A DNA stretch of 64,000 bases from Methanococcoides sp. AM1 (GTDB lineage: Archaea; Halobacteriota; Methanosarcinia; Methanosarcinales; Methanosarcinaceae): assembly GCF_900774055.1 (NCBI RefSeq), contig NZ_CAAGSW010000001.1:451797-515796 (forward strand), given 5' to 3'. Positions 1-7,776 of the stretch are shown here, piece by piece. Below the pieces are notes generated by a model, which saw only the letters and a list, made by a program, of their open reading frames with translations, was not told the origin of the DNA and did not search any database. Position numbers and translations under genes: made by a program. Each line of letters starts with the position of its first letter. Position 1 is the first letter of the stretch.

Positions 1-46
1 AAAGTCCCTATGAGTCTGGCGCCCCAACCAACTAGGCTATCCGGGC
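1..46 (-). tRNA. tRNA-Met (CAU), 5' part, cut by window edge
   Basis: Read on the minus strand from 46 down, the sequence has an acceptor strand GCCCGGA, T8-A9, a D-arm with GTTGGTTG, and an anticodon arm CCAGA-CT-CAT-A. The expected 3' anticodon strand TCTGG does not follow; G-rich sequence GGGACTTT appears instead. This fits an archaeal intron inserted after position 37, as is common in elongator tRNA-Met. The 3' half lies outside the window. A TATA-like TTTAATAT sits about 30 bases upstream, near 73-80. The anticodon assignment is good; the intron is inferred from only eight bases. Confidence 0.7.
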
Positions 47-130
47 ATTGCAGCACCTAAATGGACATAGTGATATTAAAGCGTATCGATTGACATCAAC
101 ATCCTTTTGAATTTTTAAAAAAGGACCGGA

Positions 131-670
131 TCAGAATCCGGTCGCTTCAGCAAGATCAAATACTGTCGTGCTGTCATCGGTGTTACCCTTGACAAGGAAC
201 ACGAAATTCTCATTGGTCCATACGTAGTGATAACGTGGGACCTGTTCACCATTTAGTGTAATGTGCTTTGTGATAAGCGTTGCATCATGATCATTGAATG
301 ATTCTTCTACGAACCTCTCAACTATAGAATCTGGGAAACCAGCCTTGTAAGTAGTTGCAAACTGTTCTGCAGCCTCATCACTTTCCAACTCAACAGCTGT
401 AATGAAATAGTCCACAGAATCAAGCTGGTATATGCCTTCAGACGCCTGAACGATACCAGATACATCCGCATAGTCTGTTTTTATATCTTCTACCTCAAGA
501 GAACGAGCACCAAGGTATTCGAAACCTTCAGGAACATTTTCCAGCACTACACCATCAACACTGAGATCAGTGTTTGTTATAGGGTCCTCCGGCTCAGCCG
601 GTTCTGTACATCCTGACATTGCAACAAGTAGCAATGCAATGAGAGAAATCATCAATACCTTCATATTCAT
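131..670 (-). CDS. Predicted secreted lipoprotein, unknown function
   Basis: A 179-residue protein with a classical lipoprotein signal peptide: Met-Lys, a hydrophobic stretch (residues 5-18) and a lipobox VAMSGC, so Cys21 would be lipidated and the protein held outside the membrane. The mature part starts with an acidic Pro/Glu linker (EPAEPEDP), usual for archaeal surface lipoproteins. The remaining 150 or so residues look like one small alpha/beta domain, and I do not recognise the family. The start is supported by GAGGT 9 bases upstream. The gene is monocistronic, downstream of and co-directional with the S-layer gene. Confidence 0.8.
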   Translation of the reverse strand: MNMKVLMISLIALLLVAMSGCTEPAEPEDPITNTDLSVDGVVLENVPEGFEYLGARSLEVEDIKTDYADVSGIVQASEGIYQLDSVDYFITAVELESDEAAEQFATTYKAGFPDSIVERFVEESFNDHDATLITKHITLNGEQVPRYHYVWTNENFVFLVKGNTDDSTTVFDLAEATGF

Positions 671-747
671 CTTAAAGACCTCATTGTTCTAAGTTAGAAT
701 GAGATACAATAAGAATATAAGGTATTTTAATTTATCGAAAACCCTGA

Positions 748-784
748 CAAAAAAAAGAAATGTTAGAAGGGTTTGCACCCTTCT
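748..784 (-). terminator. Intrinsic terminator of the S-layer gene
   Basis: On the minus strand a perfect hairpin AGAAGGGT-GCAA-ACCCTTCT (arms 777-784 and 765-772) is followed by a run of eight T (complement of the A-run near 749-756). It lies directly after the S-layer stop codon. Confidence 0.8.
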
Positions 785-798
785 TAAATTTTAGTTAT

Positions 799-2745
799 TT
801 AGTTCCTTCTGACGAAGTATGCTACTGCAAGGAGACCTGCAATTGCGAAGACTGCTTCAAAACCAGGTACTGGCTCATCAACAGGCTCATCAACAGGCTC
901 TGTTACATTGTCTGTTACATTGTCTGTTGGCTCAGTGACATTGTCTGTTGGCTCAGTGACATTGTCTGTTGGCTCTACAGGCTCTACAGGCTCTACAGGC
1001 TCTACAGGCTCTTCATCGTCACCGTCAACTGTTGCTTCGGTGTAGAGATACCACCTGTCGGTGTCCTCGTCTGCCCTGATACCAAGAGTTTCAGTGAGTG
1101 AGAGGGTGTCGTCATCTGGCATATCGAGCTCATTGTCCTCATTGGTCATTGTAATAAGACCATTCAGACCTGTAACAGTAAGTTCTCCGAACTCATCGTC
1201 ATCTTCAAGGACGAGTGGATCATCAGAGATCTGGAAGACACCGTCGATAACACAGAGGCTGTCAACCTGTCCCTGGAATACCTGGTCAACGTGGACCATG
1301 ATCACATCAACGTCTTCGTTGTCATTAAGGTCCATCTGGAAGTACCAGGTCTTCTCATATGCATTGTCGACGCTTGTGCTGAGGATCTTGTCTTCTACGA
1401 AGTCGCCGTCCTTGGTAAGGTCGAGCCATACCTTGTTACCGTCAACATCGATCTGCTTTGGTGTGACTGAATAGCCGTCACCGAGCTCAAGGGATTCACC
1501 GGTTCTAAGAGTGTAACTGGTGTCATCGTCCATGAGGATCTGGGAAAGTGTTGCTACATCGCCTGCAACTACGAAGTATTCCTCAGCAAGGAATCCGATC
1601 TTGTCATAGGTGAAAAGTGTAGCTGTGCTTTCATTTACAGTAAATTCAAATTCTGGTTCCTGATCAGCTACTGGTGCTGAATTGTAGACAACACCAACAT
1701 CCTCAGGAATGTCAGTACCATCGATGTTAAGGGTCAGGTTCTCAGAAGATTCGCCGGTGTCAAGATCTAACCAGAAGCCAGCAAAGCTGTCAGCATCCCA
1801 GGTAAATGGATCAGCTGATGTGACTTCACCACGGATCTCGTAAGTTCCAGGTTCTGTGAACTCAGTAAAGAGATACCACCTGTCGGTGTCCTCGTCTGCC
1901 CTGATACCAATGGTTTCAGTGAGTGAGAGGGTGTCGTCATCTGGCATATCGAGCTCATTGTCCTCATTGGTCATTGTAATAAGACCATTCAGACCTGTAA
2001 CAGTAAGTTCTCCGAACTCATCGTCATCTTCAAGGACGAGTGGATCATCAGAGATCTGGAAGAGACCGTCGATAACACAGAGGCTGTCAACCTGTCCCTG
2101 GAATACCTGGTCAACGTGGACCATGATTACATCAACGTCTTCGTTGTCATTGAGGTCCATCTGGAAGTACCAGGTCTTCTCATATGCATTGTTGACGTCT
2201 GTGCTGAGGATCTTGTCTTCTACGAAGTCGCCGTCCTTGGTAAGGTCGAGCCATACCTTGTTACCGTCAACATCGATCTGCTTTGGTGTGACTGAATAGC
2301 CGTCACCGAGTTCAAGAGATTCACCGGTTCTAAGAGTGTAACTGGTGTCATCGTCCATGAGGATCTTGGAAAGTGTTGCTACATCGCCTGCAACTACGAA
2401 GTATTCCTCAGCAAGGAATCCGATCTTGTCATAGGTGAAAAGTGTAGCTGTGCTTTCATTTACAGTAAATTCAAATTCTGGTTCCTGATCAGCTACTGGT
2501 GCTGCATTGTAGACAACACCAACATCCTCAGGAATGTCAGTACCAGAGATGTTAAGGGTCAGGTTCTCAGAAGATTCGCCGGTGTCAAGATCTAACCAGA
2601 AGCCAGCAAAGTTGCTTGCATTCCATGTGAATGGGTCAGCTGATGTGACTTCACCGCGAATCTCAACGGAATCTGCAGCACTTGCTACTGATACAAAGCT
2701 CAGTACCATGAGAGCAGCCATTGCGATTGCTAAAAATTTGTTCAT
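799..2745 (-). CDS. S-layer protein with two tandem DUF1608-type domains and PGF-CTERM anchor
   Basis: A 648-residue secreted protein, probably the main cell-envelope lattice subunit. It has a Sec signal peptide (residues 1-23), then two almost identical domains of about 273 residues (about 28-300 and 303-575), each starting with EIRGEVTSADPFTW, as in the duplicated S-layer proteins of Methanosarcina. A low-complexity linker of EPV and PTDNVTE repeats (about 578-622) offers several N-x-T glycosylation sequons. The C-terminus is a PGF-CTERM signal (PGF near 627, one hydrophobic helix, basic RRN tail), the target of archaeosortase A, which cleaves and lipid-anchors the protein. A strong ribosome binding site (GGAGG) precedes the ATG. 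A hairpin terminator follows. Confidence 0.92.
   Translation of the reverse strand: MNKFLAIAMAALMVLSFVSVASAADSVEIRGEVTSADPFTWNASNFAGFWLDLDTGESSENLTLNISGTDIPEDVGVVYNAAPVADQEPEFEFTVNESTATLFTYDKIGFLAEEYFVVAGDVATLSKILMDDDTSYTLRTGESLELGDGYSVTPKQIDVDGNKVWLDLTKDGDFVEDKILSTDVNNAYEKTWYFQMDLNDNEDVDVIMVHVDQVFQGQVDSLCVIDGLFQISDDPLVLEDDDEFGELTVTGLNGLITMTNEDNELDMPDDDTLSLTETIGIRADEDTDRWYLFTEFTEPGTYEIRGEVTSADPFTWDADSFAGFWLDLDTGESSENLTLNIDGTDIPEDVGVVYNSAPVADQEPEFEFTVNESTATLFTYDKIGFLAEEYFVVAGDVATLSQILMDDDTSYTLRTGESLELGDGYSVTPKQIDVDGNKVWLDLTKDGDFVEDKILSTSVDNAYEKTWYFQMDLNDNEDVDVIMVHVDQVFQGQVDSLCVIDGVFQISDDPLVLEDDDEFGELTVTGLNGLITMTNEDNELDMPDDDTLSLTETLGIRADEDTDRWYLYTEATVDGDDEEPVEPVEPVEPVEPTDNVTEPTDNVTEPTDNVTDNVTEPVDEPVDEPVPGFEAVFAIAGLLAVAYFVRRN
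1021..2664 (-). repeat. Near-identical 0.8-kb tandem duplication inside the S-layer gene
   Basis: The stretches 1021-1839 and 1846-2664 are direct copies offset by exactly 825 bases (275 codons). Long runs are identical at the nucleotide level, for example the segment containing ggttctaagagtgtaactgg at 1501 and 2326. Only scattered substitutions separate them. Silent sites are also conserved, which suggests a recent duplication or continuing gene conversion. Confidence 0.9.
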
Positions 2746-3262
2746 TATTTTCCTCCATTATTTTAAATATATCAAGAGTGAGAATCAAGATAAACGTATT
2801 AACGTGTATCAGTCCTCCAAACAATGCACGAAGTTTCGTCCATTGCCGAAGGAGATATAATCACCCTCTTAATCCCGTCATATTGGATTACAACTGTCTA
2901 ATAAGTTAATTGCCTATTAAATCTTTTGTGGTCCTATTTAACACATTTATCGCAATGCAAAGGTAAATATCGATGCAAATGACGGTAAATGTCGAAGATT
3001 ATTCAGGGGATTTAATATAAAACGCTCAAAAATCACCTATTATAATTCGTAGATTGTCGATATTGTGAACATCAGCTTTTTTGTTGTTATGACCAATGCT
3101 GTAATATGCAGCTATCCTCAATAAATTTATATGTACAGCGTGTTAATTATTATGATAATAACAGTATAACCTGTTGTGTCATATAATTACCAGTAATAGT
3201 TCAAATGTGTCATAGTTGACAGATAAGAGCTTCAACCCGTGTGCATACTAATATAATGAGGA
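2746..3262. promoter_or_regulatory. Divergent intergenic region: S-layer leader and KaiC promoter
   Basis: About 500 bases without a credible gene. On the minus strand TATA-like elements lie near 2912-2920 (TTTAATA) and 3010-3022 (TTTATATTAAAT). Either would give the S-layer mRNA a leader longer than 100 bases. The right part is AT-rich and should hold the promoter for the KaiC-like gene. I see no clear operator. The short open frames here are not convincing genes. Confidence 0.4.
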
Positions 3263-3274
3263 GTGAAAATATAC

Positions 3275-4060
3275 ATGTTCGAAGGATCAGCCTCTGAAGA
3301 AATATCAATGGAAGATGAAATGAACAGGGTCAAGACCGGCATCCCCGGATTTGATGAACTTTGTGGGGGAGGAATTATCCGCGATCGTACATACCTTATA
3401 TCAGGTACATCCGGTGCAGGAAAAACAAACTTTTCTGTCCAGTACATATATAATGGTATTACAAAATACGGCGAGAACGGTATTATCGTCGCAACAGAAG
3501 AGAGACCAGAACAGATAAGGGAGAATGTACTGAAATTCGGATGGGACCTTCAGGCACTGGAAGATGAAGGTAAACTTATCATCATCGATGCATGTTCCAC
3601 CAAGATCGGTATTCCATCACAGGAAAAATATGTCGATGTCAGGCCTTTTGACACTCGCTCAATGATGGACCAGATAATTGCCAGTCAGGAAGAGATCAAT
3701 GCAAAAAGAGCTCTTATCGACTCTACGACTTCCATCAGTTTCTACCTGCACGATCCTGCAAAGATCCGTGTGGAACTCCTCAAGCTCAGTACGACCCTGG
3801 AAGTTATCGGACTGACCTCAATGATGACATGTGAGATCATAAATGAAAAGGAGCCTGCAAGGTTCGGTGTGGAGACCTTCGTAACAGACGGTACCTTCGT
3901 ACTTCATTACGATATGCGTGAAACGGTCCGCACCCGCACTATTGAAGTATTCAAAATGCGTGGTTCAGACCACAGCAAGAAGCTACACCCATATGATATT
4001 ACTTCAGAAGGCTTTGTGATACACCCACACGAAGAAGTGTATGCACCATCTTCATTCTGA
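3275..4060 (+). CDS. KaiC-like RecA-superfamily ATPase (single domain)
   Basis: About 261 residues with one RecA/KaiC ATPase core. It opens with KTGIPGFDELCGGG, then Walker A GTSGAGKT, then a Walker-B-like hydrophobic strand (RALIDSTTSI). A KMRGSDH motif near the C-terminus is typical of archaeal single-domain KaiC/GvpD-type proteins. These proteins are associated with signal transduction and often regulate taxis or gene expression; the specific role here is unknown. ATG at 3275 is preferred because GAGGAG lies 11 bases upstream; a GTG at 3263 would overlap that ribosome binding site. It stands alone, convergent with a small zinc-ribbon gene. Confidence 0.85.
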   Translation: MFEGSASEEISMEDEMNRVKTGIPGFDELCGGGIIRDRTYLISGTSGAGKTNFSVQYIYNGITKYGENGIIVATEERPEQIRENVLKFGWDLQALEDEGKLIIIDACSTKIGIPSQEKYVDVRPFDTRSMMDQIIASQEEINAKRALIDSTTSISFYLHDPAKIRVELLKLSTTLEVIGLTSMMTCEIINEKEPARFGVETFVTDGTFVLHYDMRETVRTRTIEVFKMRGSDHSKKLHPYDITSEGFVIHPHEEVYAPSSF

Positions 4061-4095
4061 TAAACTATTGTCACTGTAATGGTATAAAGGAAAAA

Positions 4096-4132
4096 TTCGG
4101 GCATCTTTGCAAATATTCTAAAGATGCCTGAA
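4096..4132. terminator. Bidirectional hairpin terminator
   Basis: The arms TTCGGGCATCTTT (4096-4108) and AAAGATGCCTGAA (4120-4132) pair over 13 positions with one G-T pair. They sit between the convergent KaiC-like gene and the small zinc-ribbon gene. A and T runs on both sides fit termination in both directions. Confidence 0.7.
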
Positions 4133-4148
4133 AATACCTGCGAAAATA

Positions 4149-4292
4149 TCAGAGATCGGGATAGGTTTCTTCGTTTCCGCATTCTATACATTTGTAGATT
4201 ACAAGTGCGCGACCAAAATTGTCGTGTCTTTTGACAGTAGGATATCTCCAGCGATTCATCCTTCCTTCACACAATGGACATCTGTAGTTCAT
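4149..4292 (-). CDS. Small zinc-ribbon protein (47 residues)
   Basis: A 47-codon frame starting MNYRCPLCEG and ending EETYPDL. It has two CxxC knuckles, CPLC (residues 5-8) and CIEC (35-38), separated by a basic segment WRYPTVKRHDNFGR, which is the layout of a one-domain zinc ribbon. Such mini-proteins usually bind nucleic acid or protein partners. The paired knuckles, clean stop and convergent terminator make it a likely real gene although no strong ribosome binding site is seen. The function is unknown. Confidence 0.65.
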   Translation of the reverse strand: MNYRCPLCEGRMNRWRYPTVKRHDNFGRALVIYKCIECGNEETYPDL

Positions 4293-4376
4293 TTTACTTC
4301 ACCGATTGATAAATCTAAATTCTTTTTTTAAGCGTGCATTATATTGACCAGAGCCATATATTAGATTTACTCTAAT

Positions 4377-7055
4377 TCATATTCTGCTACTTGCCAGTAT
4401 TTTCTTTATCGCTTCAGCAATAAAGAGTGTTGCAAACGCTGCGGAGATCGGAACGATCCATTCAGCCGGACCCAGAGCTACAAGCTCGAATATATTCCCA
4501 AGATATGGAACATACATCACCGTCAGTGTCAGCAGGAATGTGCTGGCAACACCTGCAAGCATTAATTTGTTAGTGAAAAGACCAACGCTAAAAGCAGATC
4601 TTGTCAGCGACCTGAACACGAATGGAATGAAAAGTATCATACTGACGATTGTCGCAAAGGTCATAGTTCTCGCCCTTTCGATGTTACCCACAGGGTCAGA
4701 GAACAGGAATACAAGGAAGCATACCATACCCATAACCAAAGCAATACTTACCACCAGTAACAGATTTCTTTTCTTGAGTATTCTCTCCCCTGGCTTGCGA
4801 GGTTTTTCATACATCACTTCATCCCTTATCGGATCAAGACCAAGTGCAATTGCAGGCATGATCTCGTCGAACATATTGATGAACAATATCTGCAGCGCCA
4901 GAAGTGGGATCAGGTCAAATCCCAGAAGCGTTATTCCCAGCAATATGAGAATTACCTCGGTAAAGTTCCTTGATACCAGATAGGTTGTGAACTTCTCGAT
5001 GTTCTCATAAATACCACGACCACGTTTTACAGCTTCCACTATTGTCTCGAAATTATCATCCTGCAAGACCATCAGACTGGACTCTTTTGCAACATCAGTA
5101 CCTTTAATTCCCATAGAGATGCCGATGTCAGCTTTCTTCAATGCCGGTGCATCGTTGACGCCATCACCTGTCATTGCAACAACATGACCCCGGTTTTGCA
5201 GTGCCTGCACGATCCTGAGCTTTTGTTCAGGCATGACCCTTGCATAGACACTGACACCTTCAACAACAGAATCAAATTCCTCATCATCAAGGGACAGGAG
5301 CTCACTTCCTGTTATAGCGCCATCATCTATAATGTGCCTGAGCTTACCGTCCATCTGATCCACAGTACCATCATAATCAGCAGACAACCCGATCTTCTTC
5401 CCGATAGCCTTTGCAGTTTCCTCATTGTCCCCGGTTATCATCACGACCCTGATACCTGCCTGATTGCAAAGGGCTATCGCATCCTTCGCCTCTTTCCGTT
5501 CAGGATCAATCATGGCCACAAGCCCAAGGAATGTCAACTTGTTCTCGGAGTCCTCTACAGGCAAACCCTCAGGAAGGTTCCTGTATGATATTCCAAGCAC
5601 ACGGTATGCAGAACGTGCAAGCTCGGTGTTCTGATCTAATATCCTGGCCAGATCATCATCGTTCAGGTCATGGATACCATCATCCCCTTCAATGGATACA
5701 CATTTTTCAAGAACAAATTCCGGTGCACCTTTACAGAAAGCTATCCTACCTTCATCGGTCTTGTGAATGGTAGTCATGAGCTTCCTTTCAGATGTGAACA
5801 TGATCTCATGCAGTTTTTCATACTCAGAATCCAGGTCATCTTTCCAGATATCGGCTTTCGACGCTGCAACGATCAATGAGACTTCAGTAGGGTCACCTAC
5901 CACATCCCACCTGCCCTGTCGCTGGATCATGGAGGAATTGTTGCATAATGCTGCTGCTTTTAATAACATACCAAGAGTGTGGTTCTGCTCAACCTCCACG
6001 TCTTCATTATCTTTTAACAGGAAACCCTCCGGGTCGTATCCTACCCCGGTAAGATCGAAGAACTCCCCCCCGGCAAATATCTTCTGGACGGTCATCTCGT
6101 TCTTTGTCAACGTTCCGGTCTTATCGGTACATATCACCGTTGTGGAACCCAGGGTCTCGACACCAAGCATCTTCCTGACGATCGCATTGTGTTTTGCCAT
6201 TCGGTGCATACCATATGCCAGTGTGATCGTCATGGTCAGAGGCAGACCTTCGGGAACCGCTGCTACTGCCAGTGCAAGAGCTATTATCAGCATCTCTTCA
6301 GTGGGTGCACCAGTAAAGTAACCAAGCATAAAAGTAAGACCTGATGCAACAAGGGCAATAATAGCAAGACTTTTGGCAAGGTCAGATATTTTTTCCTGGA
6401 GAGGTGTCCGGGCCTCGTTCTCCTGTATCATGCCTGCGATCATTCCAAGCCTGCTCTGCATACCCACAGCAGTGACGATCGCCCTGCATTTTCCATGGAC
6501 TATCTGTGTTCCGGAAAAGATAAGATCGCCTGCTCCTTTTTCCACAGACATGCTCTCACCGGTAATAGCGGATTCATCGACTTTAATACCCTGTATCTCA
6601 AAAACAAAGCCATCAGCTGCGATCTTGTCACCGGTTTCCAGGACCATTACGTCCCCTACAACAACATTCCATGTAGGGATCTTGATCACAACCCCGCCTC
6701 TTACAACATGAGTTTCCGTCTGGACCATTTTCTTGAGAGCTTCCATGGCTTTTTCGGCCTTGAACTCCTGAACAAATCCCAGAACTACAACAAAAGCAAT
6801 GATGATCACGATTACCCAGAAATTCACAACCTCATCTATTGTTAATGAGATGATGGCTGCTGCCAGAAGTACCCAGACAATGAAATTCGCGAACTGCCTC
6901 ATTAAAACCTTAAGAGGAGTCACTTTTGTTTTTTCTTCCAGTTCATTAAAACCATATTCAAGCAGCCTGTTTGCTGCTTCTTCTTCTGAAAGGCCCTCTC
7001 TTGAAGTATTCAGGTCCGCAAGAACAGAATCAATATCAGCATTTTCATAATCCAT
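4377..7055 (-). CDS. P-type cation-transporting ATPase (P2, calcium-pump-like)
   Basis: A membrane pump of about 892 residues. Features in order: N-terminal cation-ATPase domain, transmembrane pairs, actuator loop with ITGES (dephosphorylation motif), M4 with PEGLP, phosphorylation motif DKTGTLT (Asp near 311), nucleotide-binding domain with KGAPE, hinge MTGDGVNDAPALK, and a C-terminal bundle of six helices. PEGLP in M4 and overall architecture point to the SERCA/PMR1-like P2 group, so Ca2+ export is the usual prediction. M6 reads NMFDEIMPA where calcium pumps normally have N-x-x-(T/M)-D-G-x-P-A, so ion specificity is not certain. ATG at 7055 is chosen over GTG at 7067 because GGTG lies at correct spacing just before it. 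Monocistronic. Confidence 0.88.
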   Translation of the reverse strand: MDYENADIDSVLADLNTSREGLSEEEAANRLLEYGFNELEEKTKVTPLKVLMRQFANFIVWVLLAAAIISLTIDEVVNFWVIVIIIAFVVVLGFVQEFKAEKAMEALKKMVQTETHVVRGGVVIKIPTWNVVVGDVMVLETGDKIAADGFVFEIQGIKVDESAITGESMSVEKGAGDLIFSGTQIVHGKCRAIVTAVGMQSRLGMIAGMIQENEARTPLQEKISDLAKSLAIIALVASGLTFMLGYFTGAPTEEMLIIALALAVAAVPEGLPLTMTITLAYGMHRMAKHNAIVRKMLGVETLGSTTVICTDKTGTLTKNEMTVQKIFAGGEFFDLTGVGYDPEGFLLKDNEDVEVEQNHTLGMLLKAAALCNNSSMIQRQGRWDVVGDPTEVSLIVAASKADIWKDDLDSEYEKLHEIMFTSERKLMTTIHKTDEGRIAFCKGAPEFVLEKCVSIEGDDGIHDLNDDDLARILDQNTELARSAYRVLGISYRNLPEGLPVEDSENKLTFLGLVAMIDPERKEAKDAIALCNQAGIRVVMITGDNEETAKAIGKKIGLSADYDGTVDQMDGKLRHIIDDGAITGSELLSLDDEEFDSVVEGVSVYARVMPEQKLRIVQALQNRGHVVAMTGDGVNDAPALKKADIGISMGIKGTDVAKESSLMVLQDDNFETIVEAVKRGRGIYENIEKFTTYLVSRNFTEVILILLGITLLGFDLIPLLALQILFINMFDEIMPAIALGLDPIRDEVMYEKPRKPGERILKKRNLLLVVSIALVMGMVCFLVFLFSDPVGNIERARTMTFATIVSMILFIPFVFRSLTRSAFSVGLFTNKLMLAGVASTFLLTLTVMYVPYLGNIFELVALGPAEWIVPISAAFATLFIAEAIKKILASSRI

Positions 7056-7247
7056 CAGGACACCCACTCAGAATAAAATATGTTACAATAGTATTTCTTA
7101 ATTTGCCACCAGAATTAGCAGAAAGACCCGGACTTGTTATTTCAAAATCTCTTTAGCTAAAGCTAAATAACTTAACATCCCATCTTTTTTTACCATTAAT
7201 GAAGTTGATAGAACATCTAATTAAATTAAATTAAATGAGGAACGATT

Positions 7248-7700
7248 ATGCAATGCCAATGTGATTCAGAGGTCAAAGAACGTATAAGTGAATACCTGAA
7301 AAATCATCCATACCTGAATCTTGCTACTGTAAGTCCTGAAGGGAAACCAATGGTTCACAGCATGGGCTTTGCCTCAGCGGGACCTGTTGTTTACTTTGGA
7401 ACAGGCAAGGACACAAGAAAATACCAGAATATAGAAAAGAATCCTTCAGTTGCATTCACTGTTGATGAAGACAGTCTCGATGTGTTCAACATAACAGGTA
7501 TACAGATGGAAGGGAACGCATCTTTTGTTACAGATGAAGCTGAGATGCAGACGTATTTCCAGTTAGTGATGGAAAAATACCCATTTGCAGCAGATATGCC
7601 AAAGAACCCGGATAACAGGATAATAAAAGTCGAACCAACAAAAGCTTTCTTCCTTGATTATAGTGTAGAGTTCGGATTCAGGTACGAAGTCGATTACTGA
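7248..7700 (+). CDS. Pyridoxamine 5'-phosphate oxidase-family flavin-binding protein
   Basis: A 150-residue split-barrel protein. It shows the family hallmarks: an N-terminal helix, the strand LNLATVSPEGKPMVHSM, YFGTGKDTRKYQNI (phosphate/FMN contact), and NPSVAFTVDED followed by an EGNASFVTDE strand. The family binds FMN or F420 and reduces diverse substrates. The short length and absence of a C-terminal PNPOx dimerisation domain argue against true PdxH. The start is supported by GAGG 8 bases upstream. A TTTAGC-TAAA-GCTAAA inverted repeat at 7152-7167 lies in the shared upstream region with the P-type ATPase. Confidence 0.75.
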   Translation: MQCQCDSEVKERISEYLKNHPYLNLATVSPEGKPMVHSMGFASAGPVVYFGTGKDTRKYQNIEKNPSVAFTVDEDSLDVFNITGIQMEGNASFVTDEAEMQTYFQLVMEKYPFAADMPKNPDNRIIKVEPTKAFFLDYSVEFGFRYEVDY

Positions 7701-7776
7701 CTTCGTCCCCTTTTTCACACCATTTTAATTCTACATTTAACATCTGCTATCTCTTTTTCCCTTTGGGGCTTTTAAG

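Noticed and set aside
760-1101. Cys- and Trp-rich plus-strand open frame with CWLSDIV repeats
   Set aside because: It is the complement of the PTDNVTE/EPV linker repeats of the S-layer protein.
1061-2299. Long plus-strand open frames opposite the S-layer gene, both Ser-rich and nearly identical
   Set aside because: They are antisense shadows of the duplicated domain; composition follows the codon use of the real gene and no start signal is seen.
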